Origin: an uncultured Granulosicoccaceae bacterium
Lineage (GTDB): Bacteria > Pseudomonadota > Gammaproteobacteria > Granulosicoccales > Granulosicoccaceae
Assembly: GCA_937981955.1 (NCBI GenBank)
Contig: CALJNA010000012.1
Coordinates: 1-64,000 of the forward strand
Direction: 5' to 3'
Length of the DNA stretch: 64,000 nucleotides
A program made the position numbers and the translations under genes. The notes beneath the pieces were generated by a model. The model did not search any database and had not been told where the DNA came from. It saw only the letters and a list, made by a program, of their open reading frames with translations. The number at the start of each line of letters is the position of its first letter. Within the stretch, counting starts at the first letter, position 1. Below are positions 16,754 to 25,159 of this stretch, piece by piece.

Positions 16754-17536
16754 TCAGATCTTTACAGGTGGAACGGTTGCGCTACCCGTTTCGCCAACAA
16801 AGCAGGCGACATCTCGAATTTGTTCGTCAGAGAAAGAGCGCTCTTTTGAAATATCGCGCCAGGTTTGCCAGTCGCAGTTAGGTGCCGGGTTCAGCCCTTC
16901 CAGCTCGGTTTGTTTTTGAGACTCAACATTTCCAGCGGCGATAGCGGTCACTGCTCTTTTGAGCATGGGCACACCGTGCGTGACGTTTGCCAGATAGTCC
17001 AGATCTTTATGGTGCACAAAGCGAGGTCTTTTGAAGCGCTGCTGCTCGATAATATCGCCGCCGTCCATTTGTGCGCTTACTTTATGCACGGTAGATCCCA
17101 TTTCATCTTCGTTGTTGATGACTTGCCAGAACAACGGATTCCCGCCTCGGTAGTCTGGCAGTAGTGCATTGTGAATATTAATTGCGCCGTGAGCTAAATG
17201 ATCAAGCGTATCCATCGGTATGAGCGGGCATTTGTAGGTGATAGCCAAACTGGCATGACATGATTGCAGGTGCGTTTTTATCGCTTGCTTGTTTGCACGC
17301 TTAACTCGGAAATAACGCAGGCCATGTTTTTTGCAGTATTGCTCGCAATCGGGGAATTTTTCTTTTAGCACAAGCCTTGCAAAGCGACGAACCGCATAGC
17401 GTAGTCTTTGCTTTATATCCCAGTCTCCAATTTCGAGAATGGCTGTCGGCGTTTCCGGGAAATCATGGAAATGCACGGTCAGGTAATCGATGCCCGATGT
17501 GATAAGCGCCAGCTTGAATGATTCGGCAGTAGCCAT
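16754..17536 (-). CDS. Formyltransferase-family protein (MTF/GART fold)
   Basis: A 260-residue protein with the folate-dependent formyltransferase N-terminal fold. The catalytic Asn-His-Asp set is visible: AINIHNALLPDYRGGNP supplies Asn and His, and GSTVHKVSAQMDGGDII supplies the Asp. The C-terminal domain of methionyl-tRNA formyltransferase is missing; the C terminus is short and unfamiliar. Proteins of this kind formylate amino sugars or amino acids, or hydrolyse formyl groups, and the partner here is unknown. The N-terminal half (LRYAVRRFARLVLKEKFPD, KKHGLRYFRVKRANKQA) suggests a link to sugar-nucleotide N-formyltransferases, but no sugar pathway is nearby. It is convergent with caiD (adjacent stops). 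Confidence 0.7.
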   Translation of the reverse strand: MATAESFKLALITSGIDYLTVHFHDFPETPTAILEIGDWDIKQRLRYAVRRFARLVLKEKFPDCEQYCKKHGLRYFRVKRANKQAIKTHLQSCHASLAITYKCPLIPMDTLDHLAHGAINIHNALLPDYRGGNPLFWQVINNEDEMGSTVHKVSAQMDGGDIIEQQRFKRPRFVHHKDLDYLANVTHGVPMLKRAVTAIAAGNVESQKQTELEGLNPAPNCDWQTWRDISKERSFSDEQIRDVACFVGETGSATVPPVKI

Positions 17537-17637
17537 GTCTGCTTAAGAATGCTCTTGGTATCTAAAGTATACTAACGCTCTTTTAAATGACAACTTGAGT
17601 GTGTCTTTGCAGCAGAATCTGAGAAAAGCCATTTTCA

Positions 17638-18888
17638 TTAAAGATTGTTTAACCGTTGTCGCAAAAATGCGATTTGTGGCTCATTGTCGGACAGTTCAAT
17701 GGCTTTTTCGAAATCCTTTTTGGCGCTGACTTTATCCCCGACGCGTAAGTTCAAGTCTGCTCTTGCAGCAAAAAAAGGTTGGTAAGTTTGAATGGATTTC
17801 TCACCTTCCAGCTCCTTTAGCATCTTCAATGCAGATTCAACTGAATAGGCATGGCTTGTTGCCACCGCCTGATTAATACGAATCACATACGACGGTTGGG
17901 TTTTATACAACAGTTCGTAAAGCGCAACAATTTGTGGCCAGTCTGTTTCTTCCCACGTTGCTGCCTCGGCATGAATAGCACTGATTGCCGCCTGAAGCTG
18001 GTAAGCGCCAATTTGTTGTTTTGCCAGGGTGTGTTTTAGTAGTTCGGTGCCTTCTTCAATTTTACTAACATCCCAGGTCGAACGATTCTGGTGCTCCAGA
18101 GAAATCATTTGTCCGTTTTTGTCCTGTCGCGTGAATCGTCGTGAGTCATGCAGCAGCAGCAGAGATAAAAGACCTGCAACCTCGCTCTGATCAGGCAAGA
18201 GCTGCATAATGATACGAGTCAGGCGTATAGCTTCATCGGCCAGATCACTGCGCGTTATTTGCTTTCCACTGGTTGCTGCGTAGCCTTCATTAAAAATTAA
18301 ATAAATAACAGAAAGCACAGCAGACAGTCGTTCTTGAAGCTTATCGGTTTCGGGTACTTCAAATGGAATTTGTGCCGCTGCAATTTTCTTTTTGGCTCTG
18401 GCCAGCCGTTGTGCCATAGTTTGGTGCTTGTCAAGAAATGCATTCGCGATTTCTTCTGTTGTCAGACCACCCAGCGTTCTAAGTGTCAATGCAACTTGGG
18501 TCTTCTGATCAAGTGCTGGGTGGCAGCACGTGAAAATCAGCTCCAATCGTTTGTCTGGTATGGCACTATCGATATCGAACTCCTCATTTGCATTAGCGTT
18601 CTCAAGTTCTATCTGGTAAGTCAGATTCGGCTCTAGCTCAGTAAATCGTGTGGTTCGGCGAAAATGATCAATGGCTTTTCGTTTGGCAGTTGTAATGAGC
18701 CAGGCGGCGGGTGAGTCTGGCAGTCCGTCTTTTTGCCATAGGATTACAGCTTGTTCGACCGCGTCCTGCAGCACATCTTCTGCAAGTTGCCAGTCATTAA
18801 AGCTTGAAACGAGAGCGGCCATTATTCGCCCCCAATCCTCACGAACAAGTGTGGATATTGTTTGTTCGAGTTGGAAAGGGGGCAGCAT
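17638..18888 (-). CDS. ECF42-type RNA polymerase sigma factor
   Basis: A 416-residue ECF sigma factor with a long C-terminal extension, the mark of group ECF42. Region 2 spans about residues 10-75 (WQLAEDVLQDAVEQAVILW, SPAAWLITTAKRKAIDHFRR). Region 4 is about 115-170 (LTLRTLGGLTTEEIANAFL). Residues about 190-416 form a helical, TPR-like extension (EGYAATSGKQITRSDLADEA, WPQIVALYELLYKTQPS) that regulates activity. No anti-sigma gene is present. Instead the DGPF/YCII gene lies 26 bases upstream on the same strand, the standard ECF42 partner. A promoter fitting the ECF42 pattern precedes that gene (19340-19366), suggesting autoregulation of the two-gene operon. Confidence 0.92.
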   Translation of the reverse strand: MLPPFQLEQTISTLVREDWGRIMAALVSSFNDWQLAEDVLQDAVEQAVILWQKDGLPDSPAAWLITTAKRKAIDHFRRTTRFTELEPNLTYQIELENANANEEFDIDSAIPDKRLELIFTCCHPALDQKTQVALTLRTLGGLTTEEIANAFLDKHQTMAQRLARAKKKIAAAQIPFEVPETDKLQERLSAVLSVIYLIFNEGYAATSGKQITRSDLADEAIRLTRIIMQLLPDQSEVAGLLSLLLLHDSRRFTRQDKNGQMISLEHQNRSTWDVSKIEEGTELLKHTLAKQQIGAYQLQAAISAIHAEAATWEETDWPQIVALYELLYKTQPSYVIRINQAVATSHAYSVESALKMLKELEGEKSIQTYQPFFAARADLNLRVGDKVSAKKDFEKAIELSDNEPQIAFLRQRLNNL

Positions 18889-18914
18889 GCCAATTAGGTT
18901 CGTTCGGTATAAGC

Positions 18915-19268
18915 CTAGTCGTCAAAAACCATTACCGGGCGCACTTCAATTCGACCGTGTTCTGCGGTAGGAATTTTTGCCGCTTGTTCAATGGCTTCAT
19001 CGAGTGATTTGCAATCCAGTATATAGTACCCTCCGAGCGTTTCTTTTGTTTCTGCGAACGGACCATCGGTTATTTCGACTTTGCCGTTTTCAGTTGTCAC
19101 TGTCGTGGCCGTTGAAACAGGTTGCAGGGCATCACCTGCGACAAACAATCCTTTATCCTGTACATCTTGTGTGAATTTCTGGTAAGCCTGTAGCATGGTG
19201 CCGAATTCGGGAGTACCTGGTTTAGGGCCGGCGTTCTCAGCTGAGTAGATTAGACAGATGTATTGCAT
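18915..19268 (-). CDS. DGPF-domain (YCII-related) protein, ECF42 partner
   Basis: A 117-residue single-domain protein of the YCII/DGPF family. The name-giving DGPF motif is literally present in VEITDGPFAETKETLGGYYI, preceded by MQYICLIYSAEN and followed by LDEAIEQAAKIP. DGPF proteins are encoded next to ECF42 sigma factors in many phyla and are their main targets; the biochemical role is not established, though stress protection has been suggested. It is the first gene of the operon with the sigma factor. The ATG at 19266-19268 fits the family N terminus. Confidence 0.9.
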   Translation of the reverse strand: MQYICLIYSAENAGPKPGTPEFGTMLQAYQKFTQDVQDKGLFVAGDALQPVSTATTVTTENGKVEITDGPFAETKETLGGYYILDCKSLDEAIEQAAKIPTAEHGRIEVRPVMVFDD

Positions 19269-19339
19269 TGTGTTTCTCCGGTTACTTGTTTGAGTTTAAT
19301 ATCGTATCCAGTTGCCGTAAATGGCCTCTGTAACAGGTA

Positions 19340-19366
19340 GACGAATGGGGAACCCGAAAATCGACA
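19340..19366 (-). promoter_or_regulatory. ECF42-type promoter of the DGPF-sigma operon
   Basis: On the minus strand TGTCGA (19366-19361) is followed after exactly 17 bases by CGTC (19343-19340). This matches the bipartite motif described for ECF42 targets (TGTCGA in the -35 region and CGA/TC in the -10 region, from memory). It lies about 70 bases upstream of the DGPF start codon, facing it. Motif and spacing are seen; control by the neighbouring sigma factor is inferred. Confidence 0.7.
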
Positions 19367-19445
19367 ATTTCGGAATAAAAATTATTTTCTATAAAAAACA
19401 ATGCGTTAGACTATACTCTATAGCAGTGAAACTCCAACGATTCTG

Positions 19446-20378
19446 ATGTTTACCCCCAGCGATTATTTACATCCTAAATACTGGCCAAGCTGGTTTGGAT
19501 TTGGCCTGCTACGCGCTGTGTCGTGGTTGCCTCTACCTGTTATCGCGATTATCGGGAACATACTTGGAACACTGGTCTTTGTTCTGATGAAGTCGCGTCG
19601 AAATATCGCAATAAGAAACTTATCCGCCTGTTTCCCGGAATTAACACCTCAACAGCATCAACAAAAAGCCAAGCGCTGTTTCCAGTTAGTCGCGATTACA
19701 ACCCTGAATATGGGTGTGAACTGGTGGGCGTCACCCGACAGATTAGAACGGCTTGTCAGTTATGAAGGCAAAGAGCACTACGATAAAGCGATTGATGAAG
19801 GGCGTAACATTATCCTTCTTGCGCCGCACGCGATTGCCCTTGAGATGGGTGGATTGTTGTTGTCCAGAGAACGCGACATGATCACCATGTATCAGGCTAC
19901 TCGAAAACCTTTACTCAACGACATGGTCAAGGATCGCCGTGGACGATTTGGTGGCATTCTCGTAGAGCGACGAGCACCTTTAAGAAGTCTGTTGAAGTTG
20001 ATCAAGGCCGGAAACCCATTTTATTACTTACCAGATCAGGATGCGGGTGATAAAGGTTTATTCGTACCGTTTTTTGGGATACAGGCATCGACGTTTCCGA
20101 TGTTGTCAAAGTTTGCCAAACTCGGTAATGCCGTGGTGCTGCCGTGCTTTACACACATCCTGCCAAAGGGAGCTGGTTGGCACGTGATGATTGGTGAGCC
20201 ATTGGAAAACTTTCCCGATCAGGATGAACTGGCAGACACTCGCCGGATGAATGAAGTGATTGAGTCCATGATAAGTAAAGCACCAGAGCAGTATTTTTGG
20301 GTTCACAAACGTTTTAAAACCAGACCCGATGGTGAAACTGACTTCTACCGAGATCAATACTCTTCTGAGTTGGAGTAA
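19446..20378 (+). CDS. Lipid A biosynthesis lauroyl/myristoyl acyltransferase family (LpxL-like)
   Basis: A 310-residue member of the LpxL/LpxM (HtrB) acyltransferase family, inner-membrane enzymes that add secondary acyl chains to lipid A. An N-terminal hydrophobic segment (LLRAVSWLPLPVIAIIGNIL) is followed by the catalytic HxxxxE in LLAPHAIALEMGG. The later blocks QATRKPLLNDMVKDRRGRFG and YLPDQDAGDKGLFVPFFG are characteristic, the second normally reading DQD...VPFFG. Length is normal. The start ATG at 19446 matches the family. A single homologue at this locus may be one of two or more in the genome, so LpxL versus LpxM is left open. Confidence 0.88.
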   Translation: MFTPSDYLHPKYWPSWFGFGLLRAVSWLPLPVIAIIGNILGTLVFVLMKSRRNIAIRNLSACFPELTPQQHQQKAKRCFQLVAITTLNMGVNWWASPDRLERLVSYEGKEHYDKAIDEGRNIILLAPHAIALEMGGLLLSRERDMITMYQATRKPLLNDMVKDRRGRFGGILVERRAPLRSLLKLIKAGNPFYYLPDQDAGDKGLFVPFFGIQASTFPMLSKFAKLGNAVVLPCFTHILPKGAGWHVMIGEPLENFPDQDELADTRRMNEVIESMISKAPEQYFWVHKRFKTRPDGETDFYRDQYSSELE

Positions 20379-20387
20379 AGGCCGATG

Positions 20388-20813
20388 CTAGTCGAGATAC
20401 ATAAAAACACCAGTTGCCGATGAAGCCAGCTTGTCGCTATTTGCCATACTGAATTCAATTCTGGTGGTTACCGTTTTCCGGCCCATTGCAATTGCGGTAA
20501 CCAAGACGTCCACATCGCCTTCAAATAATGGCCGCATAAAGTTTGTGTGCATATCGATGGTAGCGCAGTTGCGAAATTTGCCATTGAGTGCACATATCGT
20601 CATAAAAGAAGCGGTATCGGCAACGGCCATGGTTGCCTGACCAGAGACGATACTGTCAGCGTCGATAACCACACGCAATATGTTGTTTGTTGTCCGCCAT
20701 CGAAAGCGTGCACTTTGCTCCTGAACCTCAACAATATTCAGATCAAGTGCGTTGACCCAATCGGCACAAATGTCCTCTTTAAGCTGCTGTATTTCGGGTA
20801 GTTTCAGTGTCAT
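20388..20813 (-). CDS. PaaI-like hotdog thioesterase
   Basis: A 141-residue hotdog-fold protein of the 4HBT/PaaI-like thioesterase group (VVIDADSIVSGQATMAVADTAS, CATIDMHTNFMRPLFEGDVDV, TRIEFSMANSDKLASSATGVF). Such enzymes hydrolyse acyl-CoA esters. It diverges from paaG, so it may remove CoA from a stalled phenylacetate intermediate, but this is from position only. The open frame extends to ATG 20858. The internal ATG 20813 was chosen since it gives the usual family length and leaves 80 bases for divergent promoters. No start has a good Shine-Dalgarno. Confidence 0.75.
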   Translation of the reverse strand: MTLKLPEIQQLKEDICADWVNALDLNIVEVQEQSARFRWRTTNNILRVVIDADSIVSGQATMAVADTASFMTICALNGKFRNCATIDMHTNFMRPLFEGDVDVLVTAIAMGRKTVTTRIEFSMANSDKLASSATGVFMYLD

Positions 20814-20893
20814 TTTGGCTGCTGTGAGTTGTTTGACCATACTGGTCTTTAAGCACATAATAGCTAAAAGAATATACCTGTGTTGAACTGCCT

Positions 20894-21688
20894 ATGAATG
20901 ACGCTGTTATCACCACTGAGCGCGACGGCTGGACAGAAATCTGTTTGAACCGACCCGATAAGCTCAATGCTTTTAATGACGACATGCACAAATTGCTCGC
21001 GAACAGCATGCAAAGCGCAGCACATGACAGTAGTGTCCGTGCCGTTTTATTAACCGGTAGTGGAAGAGGTTTTTGTGCTGGTCAGGATTTGTCTGACAGA
21101 GACCCCCGCAAGATGGAACAACCGCCCGATCTCAGTAAAACACTAACCAGTTCTTACAACCCGCTGGTGCGACTTATTCGCTCCATGGACAAACCAGTCA
21201 TATGCGCGGTTAATGGTGTTGCCGCTGGTGCGGGTGCCAATATAGCATTGGCATGCGATATCGTGCTGGCTTCAGACAAGGCAAAGTTCATTCAGTCTTT
21301 CGCCAAGGTTGGCCTTGTACCCGATGCTGGAGGCAGCTGGCACTTAACGCATCTGCTGGGTACTGCGCGTGCGAAGGCTTTGGCCTTAACTGCCGAACCA
21401 TTAACCGCACAAAAAGCCGAAGAGTGGGGCTTAATCTGGAAGTGTATTCCGGCAGACGTACTCATGAACGAAGCGCGACAGTTAGCTGAAAGGTTTGCAA
21501 GTGGCCCAACGGTCGGACTAGCCAAGACCAAGCACGCTATTCATGCTGCGGAATCCAGTACGCTTGATGCCCAGCTCGATCTGGAAGCTGAGTTTCAATA
21601 TGAATGCGGTCGATCTTCAGACTATGCCGAAGGGGTCACCGCATTTCTCGATAAACGAGATCCGGTATTCACCGGTCAACACGAATAA
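20894..21688 (+). CDS. paaG: 1,2-epoxyphenylacetyl-CoA isomerase PaaG
   Basis: A 264-residue crotonase with the features of PaaG: TGSGRGFCAGQDLSDRDP, ICAVNGVAAGAGANIALACD, and FIQSFAKVGLVPDAGGSW with the catalytic Asp in VPDAGG, ending in AFLDKRDPVFTG. It isomerises ring-1,2-epoxyphenylacetyl-CoA to the seven-membered oxepin-CoA and also acts on a later dehydroadipyl-CoA step. It leads the + strand block paaG-paaI-paaK, with six bases to paaI. It is about 5 kb from the epoxidase genes, so the pathway is split into two oppositely oriented blocks. Confidence 0.92.
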   Translation: MNDAVITTERDGWTEICLNRPDKLNAFNDDMHKLLANSMQSAAHDSSVRAVLLTGSGRGFCAGQDLSDRDPRKMEQPPDLSKTLTSSYNPLVRLIRSMDKPVICAVNGVAAGAGANIALACDIVLASDKAKFIQSFAKVGLVPDAGGSWHLTHLLGTARAKALALTAEPLTAQKAEEWGLIWKCIPADVLMNEARQLAERFASGPTVGLAKTKHAIHAAESSTLDAQLDLEAEFQYECGRSSDYAEGVTAFLDKRDPVFTGQHE

Positions 21689-21694
21689 ACATCA

Positions 21695-22138
21695 ATGACT
21701 GCCATATCTGATCAAGAGCGCGCACAAAGAAGTGCAGACGCTATGTGGGAGAATGACGCCGCATCTAAAGGTTTGGGTATTGTTCTGGAAAGTGTTGAAC
21801 CTGGTCGGGCCACTTTATCGTTGAAAGTGGAATCGAAACATTTGAACGGTCATGGCATTTGTCATGGAGGTTTCATTTTTACTCTGGCTGATTCTGCGTT
21901 CGCTTTTGCCTGCAATAGTTATAACCGTTGTGCCGTTGGTCAGAGTACGACCGCCAGCTTTTTACAGCCCGGTCGAGCGGGTAGTACCTTGGTAGCAAAT
22001 GCAGAAGAGGTGAGTGTTCACGGCAGGTCTGGAATTTATGATGTTACGGTGGTTGACGATGACGGAAACACCATCGCTGTATTTCGTGGACAGTCTCGCA
22101 CTATTCAAGGCACTCACTTCAACGAAGATGCCGCTTAA
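21695..22138 (+). CDS. paaI: Hydroxyphenylacetyl-CoA thioesterase PaaI
   Basis: A 147-residue hotdog thioesterase with the PaaI signature HGICHGGFIFTLADSAFAFACNS, where the Asp of the ADSAF segment and the HGG glycines form the active site, and QSTTASFLQPGRAG. It releases CoA from ring-hydroxylated phenylacetyl-CoA dead-end products and prevents CoA trapping. It starts six bases after paaG and ends 27 bases before paaK, clearly one operon. Confidence 0.93.
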   Translation: MTAISDQERAQRSADAMWENDAASKGLGIVLESVEPGRATLSLKVESKHLNGHGICHGGFIFTLADSAFAFACNSYNRCAVGQSTTASFLQPGRAGSTLVANAEEVSVHGRSGIYDVTVVDDDGNTIAVFRGQSRTIQGTHFNEDAA

Positions 22139-22165
22139 TAACAAACGGAAACAACGGAGCTATTG

Positions 22166-23470
22166 GTGAAAGACTTAACACCAGACAAAGCATCTCTTGA
22201 TGCGATAGAGGTTGCATCGAGAGACGAAATAGAAGCCTTGCAGTTGTCGCGCATGCAGCATTCGCTGTCTCACGCTTACAATAATGTACCGCACTATAAG
22301 GCGCAGTTCGACACGCAAGGTATTCATCCGGACGACCTCAATTCGCTTGCTGACTTGTCTCGTTTTCCATTTACGGTAAAACAAGATCTTCGTGATAACT
22401 ACCCGTTCGGCATGTTTGCTGTACCGAAGAGTCAGGTTAATCGAATCCATGCATCTTCCGGCACTACCGGCCAGCCAACCGTGATTGGTTACACCGCGAA
22501 CGACCTTAAAATGTGGAGCGAAGTCATGCAGCGCTCATTACGAGCAGCTGGTATGCAACGAGGCGATGTCTTACACAACGCTTACGGTTATGGATTATTT
22601 ACCGGTGGTCTTGGTGTGCATGGTGGCGCTGAAGAAATGGGACTAACCGTCGTGCCAGTATCAGGTGGCATGACGCAACGACAGGTGCGCTTGATTGAAG
22701 ACTTTGGTGCCAAAGGCATATCGGTCACACCATCTTATGCGTTGTCTATTCTTGATGAATATCGGGAGCAGGGTATTGATCCCAAAAAGTCCCCGCTTCA
22801 AGTGGGAATTTTTGGTGCGGAGCCCTGGACGAACGCCATGCGTGATGAAGTCGAAGAAGCCTTCGATATGCACGCCATCGATATATACGGACTCTCTGAA
22901 GTTATTGGGCCAGGAGTGTCTATGGAGTGCGTGGAATCCAAAGATGGTTTACACATCTGGGAAGATCATTTTTATCCCGAAATCATTAACCCAGAAACCG
23001 GTGAACTGGTGCCTGATGGTGAGCTGGGTGAATTGGTGTTTACATCACTGACCAAAGAAGCGTTCCCGATCGTGCGGTATCGCACGCGAGATTTAACTCG
23101 CTTGTTACCGGGAACCGCCAGGTCCATGCGGCGTATGGAAAAAATTACCGGTCGCTCAGACGATATGATTATTCTTCGCGGAGTTAACGTGTTTCCAACT
23201 CAAATTGAAGAACAACTAATGTCAGTTGAGCAATTGGCGCCGCATTTTCAAATTGAACTACAACGTGCGAACCGGCTGGATAAAATGACTGTCAAGGTGG
23301 AGGTCGCGTCATCCGATATGAGCGAAAGTGATCAAAAGGCTGCAGCAGAGATGCTTGCCAGTAAAATCAAGTCGTCTGTGGGCGTGACAGCAGAAGTTAT
23401 TGCAGGTGAAATCGGCAGTGTTCCACGATCGCAAGGCAAAGCGGTTCGAGTGGTTGATAACCGGGCTTAA
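22166..23470 (+). CDS. paaK: Phenylacetate-CoA ligase PaaK
   Basis: A 434-residue AMP-forming ligase. The P-loop reads HASSGTTGQPTVIGYT. Other family blocks are GYGLFTGGLGVHGGAEEMG, DIYGLSEVIGPGVSMEC and RYRTRDLTRLLPG, with GRSDDMIILRGVNVFPTQIE before the C-terminal lid. It makes phenylacetyl-CoA, the entry step and, in other bacteria, the inducer that releases PaaX. The GTG at 22166 is preferred over the TTG just before it (22163), because GGAG at 22156-22159 then has normal spacing. The canonical internal lysine of other AMP ligases is replaced as usual in PaaK. Confidence 0.94.
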   Translation: MKDLTPDKASLDAIEVASRDEIEALQLSRMQHSLSHAYNNVPHYKAQFDTQGIHPDDLNSLADLSRFPFTVKQDLRDNYPFGMFAVPKSQVNRIHASSGTTGQPTVIGYTANDLKMWSEVMQRSLRAAGMQRGDVLHNAYGYGLFTGGLGVHGGAEEMGLTVVPVSGGMTQRQVRLIEDFGAKGISVTPSYALSILDEYREQGIDPKKSPLQVGIFGAEPWTNAMRDEVEEAFDMHAIDIYGLSEVIGPGVSMECVESKDGLHIWEDHFYPEIINPETGELVPDGELGELVFTSLTKEAFPIVRYRTRDLTRLLPGTARSMRRMEKITGRSDDMIILRGVNVFPTQIEEQLMSVEQLAPHFQIELQRANRLDKMTVKVEVASSDMSESDQKAAAEMLASKIKSSVGVTAEVIAGEIGSVPRSQGKAVRVVDNRA

Positions 23471-23478
23471 ATTAGAAA

Positions 23479-24138
23479 ATGAACAAAGCATGTGTGGTCT
23501 TCGATCTTGACGGCACTCTGGTAGATAGTGCAGCTGGCATTCGACATATTGCCAACCAGATTCTGGTAGAGGAGGGTTGTGAATCACTTTCTCTGCCATT
23601 AACCATTAGTTTTATTGGTAACGGTATCGCTACCTTCATTGAGCGTATGAGTGCCGCACGTGGTATTGCTGTATCGGAACACGATCGCTTGTTTGCTCGA
23701 TACAACGTGCTCGATCAACAATCTGAGTTTGTCAATGAAACCTACCAGAATGTTGTAGATTGTTTGTACAGTCTGAAAGAGAAAGGCTGTGAACTTGGCT
23801 TGTGTACCAATAAGCTAACTGACGCTACGCACGTTATGTTGAAAAAGCTTGAGCTCGATCAGTTTTTCACAACGGTCGTTTGTGGAGACACTCTGCCTGT
23901 TAGAAAACCGAATCCTGAAATGTTGCACAAGGCATTTAGTGCTTTGCCTGCTGCAAAAAATATTTACGTTGGTGATAGCGAGGTCGATGCGGAAACGGCG
24001 AAGCGGGCGGGTGTCGACTTTTTGCTATTTACACAAGGGTACAGAAAAACACCTGTCGATCAGTTGCCACATACGCACACATTTTCTGACTATAAGGAAT
24101 TATCAGGTTTAGTTGATGCTGTCTTGCAGGAAAACTAA
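23479..24138 (+). CDS. HAD-superfamily phosphoglycolate phosphatase-like hydrolase
   Basis: A 219-residue HAD hydrolase. Motif I is VFDLDGTLVDS, motif II is CTNK, motif III is a Lys in VRKPNPEML, and motif IV is YVGDSEVDAETA. The cap matches the Gph type, which dephosphorylates 2-phosphoglycolate formed from oxidative DNA damage. It lies nine bases after paaK on the same strand and may simply be read through with it; no role in phenylacetate breakdown is known. Its last four bases overlap the end of the AEC transporter on the other strand. The substrate could be a different phosphate ester. Confidence 0.8.
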   Translation: MNKACVVFDLDGTLVDSAAGIRHIANQILVEEGCESLSLPLTISFIGNGIATFIERMSAARGIAVSEHDRLFARYNVLDQQSEFVNETYQNVVDCLYSLKEKGCELGLCTNKLTDATHVMLKKLELDQFFTTVVCGDTLPVRKPNPEMLHKAFSALPAAKNIYVGDSEVDAETAKRAGVDFLLFTQGYRKTPVDQLPHTHTFSDYKELSGLVDAVLQEN

Positions 24139-25079
24139 ACGCCACCGTTTTTCAGCAAATACAAAACAGCGGTAACTGTAACCGCTGATAGTATTGTTGA
24201 AATGACAACGGCGCTTAACGCGCGCTCAACCCATACATCATATTGTTGCGCAATCACAAATACATTGGTTGCCGATGGTAGTGCTGCAAGCAATACAGCT
24301 GAATATACCCAGTAATCTGGCAGACCGGGTATGTTTGCGACCACCAGATACACCAACAATGGATGCAACACCAGTTTTATTGGCACGATATAAATTAATT
24401 CTGAGGGTATTCTTTTCAACGGTCTCATCGCAGCAGTTACACCCATGGCGAACAGGGCGCACGGTGCTGCTGCTCCAGACAACATACTCAGCATGGTTTC
24501 AATAGGCAAAGGGGCTTTGTATTGAAACCATGCACCCAAAATCCCTGCAATGGTTCCCAAAATCAATGGGTGGGTAACGATATTACGTACAATAGAAATA
24601 GCCAATCGAAATACGCTCGATTTTTTGTCGCTTCCAATAGTCATTAATAACGGTGCCAGCGTAAAGTGCATGGTATTTTCAAAACAGAAAATCAACGCAA
24701 CCGGTACTGCGGCTTCTGGTCCAAACGCGGCAATGGCAACAGGTGGGCCAAGGTAGCCGAAGTTTCCGTATGCGCTGGCGAGTCCCTGAATTGTTGATAC
24801 CTTAGTGCTAGCGCGTGTGTATAGTTTTGCAATTAAAAAGCACAAGGTGAAAACAGCGAAGGTCGCCAAGGTGGTTCGTATCAGAAAGTCCATGCGTTGA
24901 AATTGCTCGAACGGGGTTCGAGACAAAAACAGAAAGAACAATGCGGGTAAGGATATATAGACAATAAAGAAATTCAGCCATGCCAGCCCATCCATAGATA
25001 TCTTGCGCAGCCGACCACTAATGTAACCGAGTGCAATTATTGCAAACAGCGGGGTAATTAACCCAAGTATTTGAAACAT
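24135..25079 (-). CDS. AEC-family permease
   Basis: A 314-residue membrane protein of the auxin efflux carrier family (PIN-like fold) with about ten hydrophobic segments in two five-helix halves. The first starts at MFQILGLITPLFAIIALGYISG and the second near MLSMLSGAAAPCALFAMG. Bacterial AEC proteins transport organic anions such as malate and malonate, and some are linked to aromatic acids. Its position between paaK and paaE suggests uptake or export of an aromatic acid, without direct support. It is read in the same direction as paaEDCBA but lies downstream of paaE by about 80 bases, so it could be the last gene of that operon. Confidence 0.8.
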   Translation of the reverse strand: MFQILGLITPLFAIIALGYISGRLRKISMDGLAWLNFFIVYISLPALFFLFLSRTPFEQFQRMDFLIRTTLATFAVFTLCFLIAKLYTRASTKVSTIQGLASAYGNFGYLGPPVAIAAFGPEAAVPVALIFCFENTMHFTLAPLLMTIGSDKKSSVFRLAISIVRNIVTHPLILGTIAGILGAWFQYKAPLPIETMLSMLSGAAAPCALFAMGVTAAMRPLKRIPSELIYIVPIKLVLHPLLVYLVVANIPGLPDYWVYSAVLLAALPSATNVFVIAQQYDVWVERALSAVVISTILSAVTVTAVLYLLKNGGV

Positions 25080-25159
25080 AACGGCTGGTTTTCAGTTGCT
25101 CCGCGGATAGCGAGCGCGTAGTTTAAATTTGAGCGCCAAAGTGAACCGCTTTTGTTAAG

